Origin: Formicarius rufipectus
Lineage: Eukaryota > Chordata > Aves > Passeriformes > Formicariidae
Assembly: GCA_013399695.1 (NCBI GenBank)
Contig: VXAU01000691.1
Span: 584,818-648,817, forward strand
Reading direction: 5' to 3'
DNA: 64,000 nt
The notes beneath the pieces are model-generated. The model did not search any database. It saw only the letters and a program-made list of their open reading frames with translations, and was not told the origin of the DNA. Made by a program: the position numbers and the translations under genes. This document shows positions 50,726 through 63,984 of this stretch, in pieces; position 1 is the stretch's first letter, and every line of letters starts with the position of its first letter.

Positions 50726-53700
50726 GACATTTTCCCCCAACTCTGTCAATGCTTTGTGTTCCATGTGTTGCAAAGAAACCTTTGGTTTTTGTTGGTTTTG
50801 TTTTTGTTTGTTTTTTTTTTTTTTACAAATTATTTTCTTAGGTTTAGAATCTTTCCCAAATTACACAATCAGGATACACCAAACTCACCCTGGAAAGTGA
50901 TTCTCTGCCAGGCAGTCATTCCTTCATCCAGACAGAGCTCCTTCTGTAAGGCTGCCAAATTCAGCCTGTACCAGGGATTAGGTCCACACTTGCCAAACAT
51001 TGATCTCAAATCAGAGCACACCAAGACAGCATATCCCTGTAAAAAATAACACCAAGGCAAGGAACACAAACTATTGAAGGCAAGGAGAAAGGGTGTTAAT
51101 CTTCAAAGTAATTATTAATTTTACTAACTGATACTAAATATCTTTTCTTTCTGACAGGTAGTGCAAGATATATCAGGGCTCCCCAAAATCAATTAAGAAA
51201 AGAGATATTTTCACTGCTACAGGAGAAACCTCATTCATTTAGTATGTGATTCAGGGTCCACTGAGAGCTGATGAAAGTCTTTTGGTCAACTTCACCGGTT
51301 TTTCGTTCTGATAAGTCAGCTCCTGAAAATTCCAGCCCCCAGCAAAGCAGATGAAAAGGACTCGAGATTTAAATGGGATAATCTATATTTCACTCCAAGT
51401 CACATTCAGAAAATAATCTGGATAAAGAATGTTCCTAACCTTTTATCTGTAACATTCTGCCAACTCATTCATTCATCTTCCTGCCACGTTTGAAACAAGG
51501 AAATATTTTGTCAGACAGCTCTCAAACAGCAGCAGAGGTTTTATCACAGGTTGAAAATGGAAAGTGATACTGCTGTTAAAATCTCATCTTGCTAACACAT
51601 AAATCTACTGACATTATTGAGGTTGCCCTTCCAGTGCATTTCAGCATGTTTTACTGGATTTATGATGAATACATATAGATGGAAAAACAGATGAGGTTGA
51701 ATAGAAAATGTGACAAATAGATTCTCTCTGGCTCTGCTTTGACCTGCACACACTACATTGAAAAAATCTTCGTCCGTATCTATATTATATATAGTATGCC
51801 ACTTATATAGCATATCACTGAAAACAATTTGTCATGAAATCTATGTACCCACGTGAACATGATCAAAGTGGAGTAAAACATATATTGATACTTGACTCTT
51901 TCTTATATTTCAATTAAATCTGTTAGAAAGAACTCAGTATGTACTGAATTTTATTTTCTCAGAAATTTGCATACTCTCCAGGCAGAAGTTGTTTTTCTTC
52001 AAGACCACTGCTGATTTTGCACTGGTTTTGAATCACAAACAGATAAAATGTCTTTATTCCAGAGTCACAGCACACAAAGCTGATGGGAATATAGGTATTT
52101 GGAGACATTCTGTTCCTTCAGGACTGAACAAAAGGGGTTTGTAAATCCCATAGTTCCAGCTTGTGGCTTTTCTCTTGGGAAAATTCTCTCTGAGACAAAA
52201 AAAAAATTCTCTTGCTTTTTACTCTTTTTGTCACAAAACTCAAAGCACATTTGGTTTCAACAGATGGCCAGTGAAATCCTTGGAAACAACCCACTGATTT
52301 CAACAGGAGTTGGATCAAGTTTGAGGTCTCAAACTTGCTACTTGAGTTGAGCATTAATTTGGAATCTCTGGTAATAGGATCACAGGGCAAGCAAAGCCTG
52401 CCAAATCTCAAATTCCCAAATGGAACCTGCCATTCCAAATCCTGTTCAGAAGGGTACTACTTCCAGGTTGTTGATGGAGATGTATGATTTATAGTGCGGG
52501 TTACACTGATATTGGAATATAGAAAATATGTTCCTTCAGCACTACTTTTCAGGCTCACACAAACAAAATTCTGGTATCATAAAGGTCATATAAAGCTGTT
52601 CTAGCAGCTCTGAACTTACCAGCCCCAATGACATGAAGATGGTCACTGTGTCTCTGAAGCAGCTTGCTATTATTTTTTAGATCATGAGATGTCATATGTG
52701 TGTCTCCTTGAAGATGTCTTCCTGCCCTCACATCTGTCTTCCCCTTGAGAAAATTTCATTTATAGTGAAATACTAGAAAATAAGGCAAATATGGAGATGG
52801 CAAACTGAAACCAAGAAGGGAGACTTGATTATCCCAAGAATTCAAGACTGGGTCATGGAACCACTGAGGAATAGCATCACTAATTCTATTCTCCTTAACT
52901 GATTTGTTGTTTTACTGCTTTTTGATGACTGTTACTGCTTTTGCCAACTTGGCATTTCTAATTGTTCCTGAGCAGGTCTGTTTGAATCCAGGAGACTCCA
53001 CATGATAAAAACATCTGAAGGAAATAGCTCTGTGAGCATGGCATACTGTTTCACAGGACTTTGGAGCCTCCTATTTGTAAGAACAGGATTTTGCAGATGC
53101 ATTTAGAAATGTAGCACAGCTTCTTTTGGTTTTTTTCCAAAGAAAACTACTGGGGAATGCAAATATCTTTGGGGGATGTGGTCTAAGTAGCAGGCTGTGA
53201 AACACAGGGTGCTGTAGAGAAAACTTCCTGAAGCAGTGCCAGAAAACTCATTGACATGAATGGATTGTAATAGGGAGGAAATAAATTCTGGCTGCAGGAA
53301 CTGTTTTTAATTAATTGCCTGAGATCTCATTCCTGTCTTGCCCTTGATGCTGTCACTCACTCGTTCACAATGCTGCCAGCTCAGCAGCGCTCACTTTCTC
53401 CCAACAAGTGGGAGCATTTTCACCTGTTCCTTGCACAGCTGTTTAACAACTGCCAACCTGCAGCTCCCCAGTAACTGAACCATAATTCTGCTGCATAGGA
53501 GCAGAGTTCTACCTGCTGCATTTCGAACATGGAACACCTGCCCTAACAACTGTTCTCATGAGCAGAAACATTACTTTAGGAGGCTGCTTAAAAGTAACCA
53601 CCTGCAGAAACCAACCTTGGACACTTTTTCGCCCTTGCAAGGTGGGCAAAATATATACATTGATTAAAAAGAGGCATAAAAATCCCATTTCCTGTTAGGA

Positions 53701-54059
53701 AAATGGAATAGTTAATGTGAGTACAGGTTCTTTTTGTTACGTTGCAAATATTCTATTCACAATATTCAATTTGAGTACAAGTTGCACTATTTGAGGTTCT
53801 TTGAATAATTCAGATGCATTCATTTACTCTTGATTAGTGGATCAGGTTCTTCAAAAAGTGAGTATTTATTTTATTTTATGACATGCAGCATTAATAATGT
53901 ATTACCTTTCTCACAAGCTGCTTTTTAAAGAAAGCAATGAAAATATGCAAGGAGACAAGACTTCTGAATAGATATTAAGGAACCATGGAGTCACTTAAGC
54001 TGTCATTTTGGAAATAGTCTATTATAACTGCTATTTCTCAAGGAGGAAAAATACAATCT

Positions 54060-54215
54060 TGATAATGCAGAAGAGTGAGTAACCTGGGCTGAAGAGATGA
54101 TGCAACGGCAGAGAATTACAGCACAGCTTTCTGTGCAATAAATGACAGCGAGGCCATCGCATTCTGTGCCTTCACTGTGATGAGTATCTCTCTGGAGAAC
54201 ATCTTGAAGTACTTT
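54060..54215. promoter_or_regulatory. Candidate conserved non-coding element
   Basis: Balanced sequence with retained CpGs (CAACGG, AGCGAGG, ATCGCA) within AT-rich flanks, and an AATAAATGACAGC stretch resembling Hox/PBX/MEIS sites. No open frame or repeat match. Inference only. Confidence 0.18.
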
Positions 54216-54769
54216 TATGCAACACTACAAGGATTATCAAATACTATTTGAAAATTGCAATGGATAAAGGCCAAATAAAATTACTCAGACCTGTAGTAAT
54301 ATTAGTTATGGCAAATGAAAAATAAATCAGGGCTGCAAAGTCTGAGGACTTTGCATTGAAAGAAGAGGAAAAAGTTTTTAAAAGCATTTGCTTGTGCAGA
54401 AACTTTTCTGAAGAGGGGCCATTTCTACAGCCATACTAAAGAAGTGCTTCCTGGGAGACACAATCTCAGTGAGCTGTGAGCACAGTTAATTGCCCAGATG
54501 TCCTTGACAGACTGCACAAGCACACGAGAAATGCCCCACTCAGTGAGACCACAAGAGTGTCCAGCATTGTGTGCTGCCTCTGGCAGGGACAGCTGGACGA
54601 GGTGCTTAGGAGGGGCAATGAACTTAATCTGTCCTCTGCTGTCCATGCCCCCAAATCCTCCAGCAGCCACCCTTTGTGTTAGTGATGTCAGGACCTGTCC
54701 CCTGACCGTCCCTTCAGTGTCTGCTCACAGATCTGTAGCCCATGAATTTGCCTAATCCCTCACTGTCTA

Positions 54770-54815
54770 TGCTGATGCTGCCTCCCTGCACACCCTCCTG
54801 TGACAGGTATGTGGG
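54770..54815 (+). other. Juxtaposed acceptor/donor (recursive-splice-like motif)
   Basis: A C/T-rich tract (CTGCCTCCCTGCACACCC and onward) ends in TGACAG at 54,806 and is followed at once by GTATGT, a good donor. Either this is a zero-length recursive site, or the donor closes an exon lying in the preceding GC-richer 300 bases. Frames on both strands there are short and unassigned. Chance is possible. Confidence 0.22.
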
Positions 54816-56469
54816 GAAGTTAATTGCAACTAATTAAAATAATGTCATCCCTTGTGAGTAAAACCTTTATGTGTGCTTAATGTTTTTGGAAAAAAGATTT
54901 TTCATTCTAGCCTAAAATTGGAGGACGTAACAAGGCCAAGGTTGAAACTAGTAATAATAGCATAACATTTTGGTCTCTTTAAGGATATGGTTTTTTAGAC
55001 AGAGAACCCAACAGGGAGCATCTGACAGTGAGAGTTGACTGTAAAAGTTATCATGTTAATATAAATTTTAATGCTAATTCCATTCCATTACATACTTCAA
55101 CTCTTAGAACTTCACTATAGCTTTAGAAACCAGGATGTGCTTTGTGCTTCCTTACTGACTGAAGTCCTCGAAGACTCAGCATAACTGCTTCTTTTAATTT
55201 CACTTATTGATAATTATGTTAACATTAGAAAGGCTCAATTACTTTTGCTCTCTTAATTTCTAACATCACATTTAAATAATTTCAGAATGCAAGCTCCCTT
55301 AAAATAAACATTGAGAGGTACATTTGTTTTCGTTTTTGCTGAAATCTTTTTTTTGTTGTGAAATTGTAGTAGTTGTATGGAAAGACCGGGAAGGAAGAAA
55401 CTGCCATAGTACCCAAAGACTTTATGATATTCTCCAGCCTTTCTTAGCTCTGCTGATCAAGGGTGGAAATGTGTGATGTAATCACCTTTGTCACAGTTGT
55501 TTCAATATATAATTTTCCATAGTAATAGTGCTACTGTAAATTAACACTTTTCAGAACTAAAATGCAATTTTACTACATCATCTGCAACAAGTACACAGGT
55601 TTGGTTTTTTTTAAATTTAAATAAACAAGGTTACAAAAACCTTGATTATTTCTGCTCTTTTATAAAATAATATTGTTACAATCTATTTATGTAAAACTTC
55701 TCAGACTTATGTTGAACCACTAAAGCCTCTCTGGAGGGGCAGCATTCAGCTGATCACTTAGTTTTAAACTCTTTATGGTAACTAACAGTTATAGAATGAA
55801 TAGTCATAGATTTTGCCTTTTAAAATTAGTGTTCATTAACTGAGAAAAAAATAGGGACGTTGCTCTGCAGAATAATCTGTAAGGCCTTTAGTTACTACAG
55901 CTGCCATAGACCCCATTTAAGAAAATGGCAAATCAGGTTGTAAAGTCTGCATGAAGTACAATATGAATATGGAACTTAATCAAGTGCCTGCACTTCAGGT
56001 TAAGAATTGTCATGTAGCTGTATAAAAGAATAATTCTCCTACTCTGGATTTGAACTTTCTGCACTGAAATCACAAGCAGAAGTTCTTTGAATTTAAATCT
56101 CTCGCTACAATATTCTTATGTCACAGCTGATCTGTGAAGGCAACTATGACTAATTTGTAAGGATTTGGGAAAAATTGTGCAAAAGGTGAATAACTCACAG
56201 AAAGAGAAGTATTTTTGAGTATTTCAAAAGGTTTATGATACAACGACTAAAGTTGAGGACAAATTATTTAAATATATAAACCAATACACAGCACACTTTT
56301 ACATTACTGTGCCCAGCTGAACTGAGAACCAGGTAAATGTAACCCTCATTATTTCCTTCAGACCAACATCCACACCTTTACTGCCTGGGCACTTTTCTCA
56401 TGTTAAACCCATAGCTCAGATCATTTATCATCAAAGAACTGACTTGGAGAACACCAGTAAAGATGCTTG

Positions 56470-56700
56470 TCATCTGGACTAAAACCCCCACTGCATCTGC
56501 CACAAACTCTCTCTGCCACTGGTATTATTACAGCTGGTGTCACTCTAATTAAGCTGTTGCCAACTACTGCCCATTATGACATGATGCAATAGGTGTTGCT
56601 GGCAATCTCATGACTTGAGGGCTTTTCTGGAAAGCAGAAAGTTGCCAAATCTGGCAGCAAGTCCGAATTCTAGTGCCACAGGCTGTAGCATGTGAGGAGA
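56470..56700. promoter_or_regulatory. Candidate conserved non-coding element
   Basis: A dense, non-repetitive segment with a TAATTA homeodomain core (56,546-56,551), GGTGTCACTC, CAATAGGTGTTGC and paired GCCA/TGGC motifs, bounded by AT-rich DNA. No gene feature is seen. Conservation is untested. Confidence 0.2.
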
Positions 56701-59700
56701 TATGTTCAATAAGGCAGCTGCTAGTGAGTTACAGATTTTTGGCAGCTCATTATTGACCACGTGGAGAACATGTACTGTTTACACAGTCCAGAAAGTAGGG
56801 AATTAATAATTAGTAATCAATTGTTAAAACAGGACGTATAGATTTAATCCAGGTAAACTTGGGAAACTCCAGTGAGGAGTTTGAGATGTGCATAGAGGGA
56901 GCTGCTAAATATCCAAATAATTTAATGGAAAACAGATTTCAATACTTTCCCTGTTAAAAATGGCTCTGTGTGACTGTACAGTGTGGATGATGGTATTCCA
57001 AGAGATTCCCAAGTAAAGGAGACTTGGTGATACCACCAGGTCAGTGCAATATTCCTTCCTCACTGAAGGGCTATTTCTCTGCACATGTCCTTCCTTCAGG
57101 TGGCAAACTGATGCTGTGGGAAGGCAATTTCATTGAGGTAACAGTTTTCTTGCTTTGTCGCAGCCCCAGGTTGGTCAGATTTAAGCAGCTACCAAACACA
57201 GTTAACCTCATAAAAATAAGAACATCCTTCCAGTTCAGAAGAATATTTGCCTTTTTTTTTTTTTTATTTTACAAAGAGACTGTTTACCAACTTGTCTGCA
57301 TTATGGCAACACTCCTTTGGGATTTTTTTTATTTTTCTTTTTCCTCTTGATGTTTCTCTTGCACAAAGAGAAACATTATTTAATGTTCTCATTCCGTTCC
57401 TCCGTGGTAGAGGTGCACATGCCTAAGCACAGCTGGCTCCCCGTTAGCTTTCAGAAAGACCTGTCACAGAAAAGAGAGAGATGTGCCAGCCCAGCATTTA
57501 GCAAGAGGGGGAAGAAAGGGAAGTGGAAACCCAGCAGCTGCACTTACCTTCCTAACTAGGCTCTGTTTCACACTGGAGGAGCCCACTTCTCTGCTCTGCT
57601 GGTTCTTGGGCTAGTTAAGCAAAACTTGTCGCAGGGAACAAAAATATTTGCCAATTTGGCTTTAGTGCAAAACCCATTCTTTGTTGTTCTGCATACCTCA
57701 GATGTCAGCCTCTTGCACCCCTCTGACAGTGAGCTGGCCCTGAGACAGAACCCAACCAGGTGCATCCTGACAGGCACCCCGTGCTGAGGGGTTTGTGGTC
57801 GTGCTTGGTGGAGGAGGAGGGTTGGGCTTCTTCTGTTTGATATCCACCCACCATGTTTCTTTTCGTGCTCAGAATATAATCCTGCATGCAAAGACTATGG
57901 TTTGGATTTCAGCCACCTAAATGCAGGCATTTGATATTAATTTTCTAGCTGGATATGTGCAGATTCTTAAATTTGAAAAGCGAAGGAGTTATCCCTGCAG
58001 GTACCTTTCCCCCTACACCCAGTTTAGAGATGCTTTAGGCAATTAAGTTTGATAAAACACCCACCCAAAATTATGGGTGATGTATCTGTCCTTGGCTATT
58101 GGGTCTAATTAGAAAGAGTTTCTTTTCCCAATATGTAATAGGCAATTGTGTATATATTTATATGTTTGTTTCTATTCAGCCTACTGGGTAGATTTACTTT
58201 CATTGTAATTAGATTCAGGTACTCACATCAGATGTTCTAAGGAGAGAAAACATTAAGATTCCTGAATTTTCATTACATCCTGAATATTCTATGAATCATT
58301 TATATGCAAATTCACTCAAAATTTTACAGCATAAATCTTTAATATTAGTGTTTTCATAGTCTTTTCTTTGAATTTTAGTAGCATATTTTGGGGGAATTTC
58401 AGACAAGAATTGCCAAAACAATAATAGGCTTCAATAACTGCCTTTTGTAGACTGAAGTGACAGCTTTTGGGTTGGAAAATGTGATCTTTAATATTCAGTA
58501 TTATTACATTGACAAAGAATACATTTATGATTCAATAGGCTGAAATCTGATTAAAAAAACCCCAAACATTCAAAAATCCAAGTAGATTGATTGTGTGTAA
58601 TCATTGCAAGTGAGTGAACTCAGCTAACAGAAAGGCTTTTTACGATATTGTAGTGTGAAAATTTTACTTTTATACAGATATGGCCGTGCAGCACATTATC
58701 TGCAGTGCACAAACTGCAAATACCACCCTTCAGATTATTTTTTTTTGCATTTAAAACGCTTGTTTAGAATTTCAGATACTTGTTTTCTTTGCCAATTTCC
58801 TCAGCATCGTTTTTATGAGCCAGTCAGCTCAGACAGTCTAATCTTTTTAGATGTCAAGGTCTTACATTACGTTTCCTATGTTACCAGGCAGGCACAGTGC
58901 TAAATGTCTCTGCTGCAATTAAAACAAACAAACATCAACTGGTGTCTGCCAAGACAGGAAGCTTTGACTTGGTGCTCATCTACATAATATAATGGATATT
59001 TTTAGATTATATATTGTAATTAGGGTGACACTAAGTGATCACACGTGTCTCTCGTACGTAGATGAACTCTGAAAACAATGGAAATTAAATTTGGAGTGTT
59101 TATATTTATATGTGGATTGATTAAACATCTTTCTTTTCTCATTGAATTTCAGTTTTTAAAGAATTCTGGTCTCTCTAGTTGGAATCACTTGAAAGCAATA
59201 ACTCTCACACAGCAACAGCAAGAGTCCTTTTGTATTTTCTAATAATTAGCCTGTAAGTCTACCTGGTGAAAGAGCCTTTTTTAAATAGCTTTAAAAGTAT
59301 TCCAGGTACGTCTTTGATTATATTTGTTTTAACAGATATTTTTATGCAAATCAAATATTTTACATATCTATAAAATGCTAATAAAATCAGCATTGCACTG
59401 CAGCTCTGCAGACAACCCAGTGTATCTTATTGTGTCTATTAGCTGGAAAAGTTGTTCATTTTTCCTGCCTGTGTCTTTATAGGCTTATTCCAAAAGCATT
59501 CAAAGCACTCACCTTTCCCCCTCCCTGCTCACCTCACTTACTATAATCACTTCATTTTTCAGACTGATTTTAACTTTCTCCTATTCAGTTGGTCTCCTGA
59601 AACCATACACTGGTTTATTGCAGTTCCATATGCCTGTAAATCCAAGCTTGATCTACACAACAGAGAAGCAAAAATGCATCTTTTATAGAAGAACTGACAT

Positions 59701-59890
59701 TTGGAAAGTTTAGAGAAGCTTTGGGTGCAGTCTTTTATCATCCCTGGTAACTAAACAACAACTCAAATGAAGCACAGGTTAAAAGCAATTTCTCCTAGTT
59801 TAATCTCATTATGTTAATCAACTCTTTTACTACATGCATAACAGCTGCAGTAGCAACGAATAACTTCATTTCAGTGCCTTATAAAATGTC

Positions 59891-59907
59891 TTTTTTTTTT
59901 TTTTTTT
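59891..59907 (+). repeat. Homopolymer T tract (17 nt)
   Basis: Seventeen T in unique sequence. No adjacent element body is recognised. Confidence 0.9.
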
Positions 59908-60616
59908 CTTTGCACATCCTACTCATCTGCTCTAGAACACATCACATCTGGTGGATTGGAGCTGTAGGTTGAAGTCTGGTACAGAGCTTCCAGGCACCTC
60001 ATTTATCTGTCTCCTTGATGGGTATACATCCTTCCTTTTTTTATAAAGATAGATTTAATCCTAGTGGAGAAAAAGGGTGAGTTCCATGGTGAAAAGCTAC
60101 GTAGAAAGCGTGGACCTACAGATTTTTGCTCCTGTTTGAGTTAAATATGAGGACATATAGTGCTAGAGCTTTAGTTTTAAGCATTGAATTAGCACCATCA
60201 AAAAGACAGCTAAATCACTAACCTAATAAAAATTGAAATGGAAATACATCATTAGTCTCAGTGCATTTATCAGACATGATATATTTTCATCCTGGAATGT
60301 GAATGAAAGGACCAGGTCACAAAGGTTACATCTTGGAAAAAGTACTTATTTGCAAGTAGAGCTCATAAGTACCTTCTTAAAATATAACTTCCACAACCAC
60401 TCAGGGGAGGAGGGATGTCTTCTGTTTGCTGTAGAAAGCACCTCCTTGCTCATTTCCTTCTTCTGCTTCAACCTGAGGAAAAGGCAATAAAGCTAAAAGA
60501 TCACACGGGTAGCATATCTCCAAAACTGTCTGCTGTTGGTAAACAGATGCTCTTTTATAAATAAATCCATGGGTGTGTTCTAACAAGCCACTGCCTCACC
60601 CCAAATTATGTTGCAG

Positions 60617-60640
60617 GAGGTGTTGGAGTCCATCCTACAG
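60617..60640 (+). other. 24-nt microexon-like segment with branch point
   Basis: A branch-point consensus TTCTAAC (60,578-60,584, A at 60,583) lies 34 nt before a TTGCAG acceptor ending at 60,616. A strong donor, CAG|GTAAGA, follows at 60,640/60,641. The 24 nt are eight sense codons (EVLESILQ). All three splice signals are present at proper spacing, although the pyrimidine tract is weak and interrupted by AAATTATG. No host gene is visible, so this may still be chance. Confidence 0.22.
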
Positions 60641-62339
60641 GTAAGAGATGTTTCTGAACAGCAACCCTTCCCCAGTGCTGCACCTCTTCAGTGGAAATAC
60701 TGTACTTTAAAGAGCTACCCAGCAACTACCTGGGGTGCAGGTATTTTCCACATGGCCAGAGAAGGGCTCCAGGTATTCCATGTGCCTGCAGGGAGGGAAG
60801 CAAAAGGATGACTGACTCCCAGGGAACATAAATTCTGCCACCCCCTGCAGCTCTGCACAGACAGCAGTGCTAAAATGATGCACTTCTTTGGGCACTACAC
60901 ATTCCTGCCCTGCTCCATTTGCCAGAGCTGTGTGAAATTCCACAGTTTCATTGCCTTCTGAAGCTGTCCTTCAAAATATTAGTAACTCCTGCTTGAGAGT
61001 TTCCCATGCAAACAAGGGAAAATCTCCATCTCCATAAGTTTTCATCTATTTTCTTAATTTGTAGGCTGAATACATTATTTAGCATAACAACTGAGGTGTC
61101 AGCAGTTTTTGGCAGTAAAGGAGTATACTTGTGCACAGTTCTGATGCCAAAATAAATATTATTTTCCTGCTTGAAAGGGTCCTGCAGACAAGAAAGCTAT
61201 GCTTGCAAAGCCATAACTACATCAAAGAATAAGATATTATTGCATTAGTATCAGACCTACAGAAGTTGCTCTTTAAATATGGACTAAAATAAGATAAAGA
61301 AATGCATGAAGTGTTGTTTCATTAGTCCCTCATTTCACGATGATTTCTTTATATCACATTCATGGTGAGAGGATAATCCCTTTAGCTCAACAGCAACTCA
61401 TTAACCATGTTCTCTAAATTAGAAATAGCTTATTTTCTAACAAAACAAACCCCATAAACACTCCTGCCTCCAGCTCATAATGATTTTCTATAAGAAAGTG
61501 TATCACAGGCACAGTACAAGGAGGGAAGCTTGGCAGAAAAAGAAGTGACACAGAAATAGAAGATATTTGTGATAACAGAAAGCTTGATTGTTGTACACAT
61601 TGTGTGCCCTTTCTAACAGTCTGGGGCTTCATAATGAAATGAAATTTGGACAGCCGAAAATGGGAGGGAAGTATAGCTGGAGGAGTACTTTTAAAACTCT
61701 TGTATTTAAACCCAGAGAAAAGAGTGCAAAGGAGAAAAATGCTTTTGTGGATCTAGTTTATTAATAAGCATTATAATTAACAAGACAACATGCTGTACAG
61801 AGACCTGAAATAGAACTACTGCAAATTTACTGGACTTCAAGTGCTGCTGGACTGTAGTATATGATGTCCAGCTGCATGATTTGTAGAGTGTGGTTAGGGC
61901 TGTTTCAATACACAGACATACACTGCTCACTCTCAGCTCCTGTAGTATGCCATAGAGCAGGGAGATTTCCCAGAAATACAAACTCAAATATTTACAAGAA
62001 ATCGTCAATCTCTTTCTTCACTAGGGATAACATAAGTTATACACAATTGTCCTATGTATACCAAATAAAATCTTTGCCTTCAACTTTACTTTGTGTCCGC
62101 ACAAACCAATTCCCTCATTTTCATTTATGCAGTTAAATAAGGGCAGCAAACTGCAGCGTGATCATTTCACTGCTTACCATTGATTAAGGGTTGGTATTAA
62201 ACCTACAAAGGGAAAACAGGAGAAATCAAGTAAAACCAAGTGGAAATTTTCAGACTTTAAAGCCTCAGACTTTACAAGCCTGGCTCGAACAACCCTGGGC
62301 TAATCAATCCCTACCTATAGAAATGATTTAGGTCTCTGT

Positions 62340-62720
62340 CTTTGGCTCGACCACGCTGGAAGCAGGACGATAGCGGGAGCTTGGGGTTGATGGGCTTCAG
62401 GACACAGCAAAGCCAACTTCCCCTTCCCCTACAAAAAACCCCCAACAGATTCCTCCATCCTTCAGGCACAGATGCAAAGGGGCTGCTCTCCTCCGGTCCC
62501 CAAGCAGGCAACCAGACCTGGCCGGGCTCGGAACCACAGAGCGATGCTGTATCAGGTCAGCCTTTGTGCTGACACTCAGAAGCCCTCTGGCCCTATTAGC
62601 GTGGGCTCATTGCCATGTTAATTAGCTAAATGACCTGCATCCGGCCAGCTCGCAGCCCGGAGAGAGCAGGTGCTCAGTAGTCTCTGTCTGCCCGAGCAGA
62701 CACGCCTAATTATTCTGTCT
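62340..62720. promoter_or_regulatory. CpG-richest segment, candidate regulatory element
   Basis: More than a dozen CpGs lie in about 380 bp, far above the rest of the window, though too few for a classic CpG island. It holds TTAATTAG (62,618-62,625) and TAATTA (62,707-62,712) homeodomain cores and a TGACCT nuclear-receptor half-site (62,631-62,636). Frames of 66-76 codons cross it on both strands without a recognisable product. An enhancer, a distal promoter or an exon of a nearby gene are all possible. Confidence 0.3.
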
Positions 62721-63984
62721 TTGGAATTAAGTTACACTTCAGAATACAGCACAGTTTAGGAAAGCAAAGAGCGTATTTTGCTTCAAACGGTCTGACTCGG
62801 TTCTTTCTTTTAACTTTGGTTGTTTTCTAATGACATGTAAATAATCTTCCTTTCTGCCACCACTACCCATAACTTTGATGCAATACTTGGAAGGGCAACA
62901 AGCACGTGCTGAGTTTGGAGCGGGGAAATAATCTCCACTAGACTGTGTGACACATCTCTTTGAAGGCAAAGGTTTTCCTTTATTGTTACACCGCATGAAA
63001 CAAATCTAATCATGTAACTACCGTTTTACTGCATATTGTATATAGGATTGTTTTCGCCACAAATTCACACAAGTAAGATAAAATAAGTTAAATGACTAAA
63101 AAAAAAGAAAAAAAAAAGAATTATACAAAAATATACAGTCTATGCACTGGATAAATTATTTATATATGTGGCAAGATGTGTAATGAGTCTCTAGCAACAT
63201 TGTTCCTCTGGATACTGACATGCTACTCAGAAAAATGTTGCCTCAAATGGGCAGTTTTAGGTATTACATATGTAATATATAAAAATGGGGGAACAATTTG
63301 TCTCCTGACACAATGTGTATTTACAATTAATTCTTCCGTTTCTTCTGTTGCCTGAATTTTAGGATGTCAGAACACATTTTCATGAATGTAGCATTTAATA
63401 CTTCCTGTAGTCAGATTCATTGCAATGATTTTTGTTTAAGCAATTTTTTGTTGTTTGGTTTGGGTATTTTTGGGGGGTTTTGTCAGTTGCTTTTAAGAGA
63501 AGGGAATTAGCTAATTGTTTCTGCACCTTATGGGGAAAAAAACTCAGAATAAGCCCTAAAAATTTAAATACAGTGAAGTCTGTTGTTAGGGTTTTTTTTC
63601 CTACCAATGAAAAAAGGCCACTAATTCTAGTTCTTTCCCCTTTTCCCATGCAAATCCTAAAGCTGTAGAAATGAATTATTTGCCAGGAAATTTCAGTCAC
63701 AATTTTCATCTGAAAAGGAACAGTTGCAGACAAAAAATAGTAATAATAATAATAAAAACTTTAAAAGGCAAACAAACAAAAACCCCAAACAAACAAACAA
63801 ACAAAATCAAAAAAAAAGGAGATCTTTCTAGTGGAACTGCCAATTCTGTGAACCTTTGGCAGGACAACTCTCTGTAATAAAGCCTGAAGATCTCTGCTTA
63901 CAATAGGAAGCATTAGCTGTCAGCATTATAGCGAATTTAGACAATTAGTATGTTTGGTAAATCTGTGTAAACTACAGATAAGCC
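62721..63984. other. Gene-free single-copy DNA
   Basis: No gene is seen. The minus-strand frame at 63,395-63,733 (112 codons) has no domain. Simple repeats near the end are listed separately. Confidence 0.55.
63738..63813 (+). repeat. (TAA)n and (CAAA)n simple repeats
   Basis: Five TAA units (63,740-63,754) are followed by CAAA/AAAC units to about 63,805 and an A run to 63,817. The CAAA part is the complement of the TTTG tracts elsewhere in the window. Confidence 0.85.

Larger units (their letters stand above)
49674..62339. other. Gene-free single-copy DNA
   Basis: No coding gene, RNA gene or interspersed repeat is recognised. T tracts lie at 50,810-50,824, 57,252-57,265 and 59,891-59,907, with a T/G tract at 50,780-50,825. 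Regulatory-looking segments, a juxtaposed splice motif and a microexon-like segment are listed separately. The cysteine-rich frame at 58,655-58,903 is open but matches no zinc-binding family. Confidence 0.5.

Noticed and set aside
55788..55815. TATAGAAT..TCATAGAT as an antisense CR1 start
   Set aside because: The following sequence does not continue into the CR1 3' UTR.
58655..58903. Cysteine-rich frame with two CxxC pairs as a zinc-ribbon exon
   Set aside because: The Cys spacing (CTNC then CFLC) is isolated, no family matches, the start is not ATG, and there is no donor at the end.
63760..63817. CAAA/A-rich end as a retrogene poly(A) tail
   Set aside because: No retrocopied body upstream and no target duplication. 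It reads as simple repeats.
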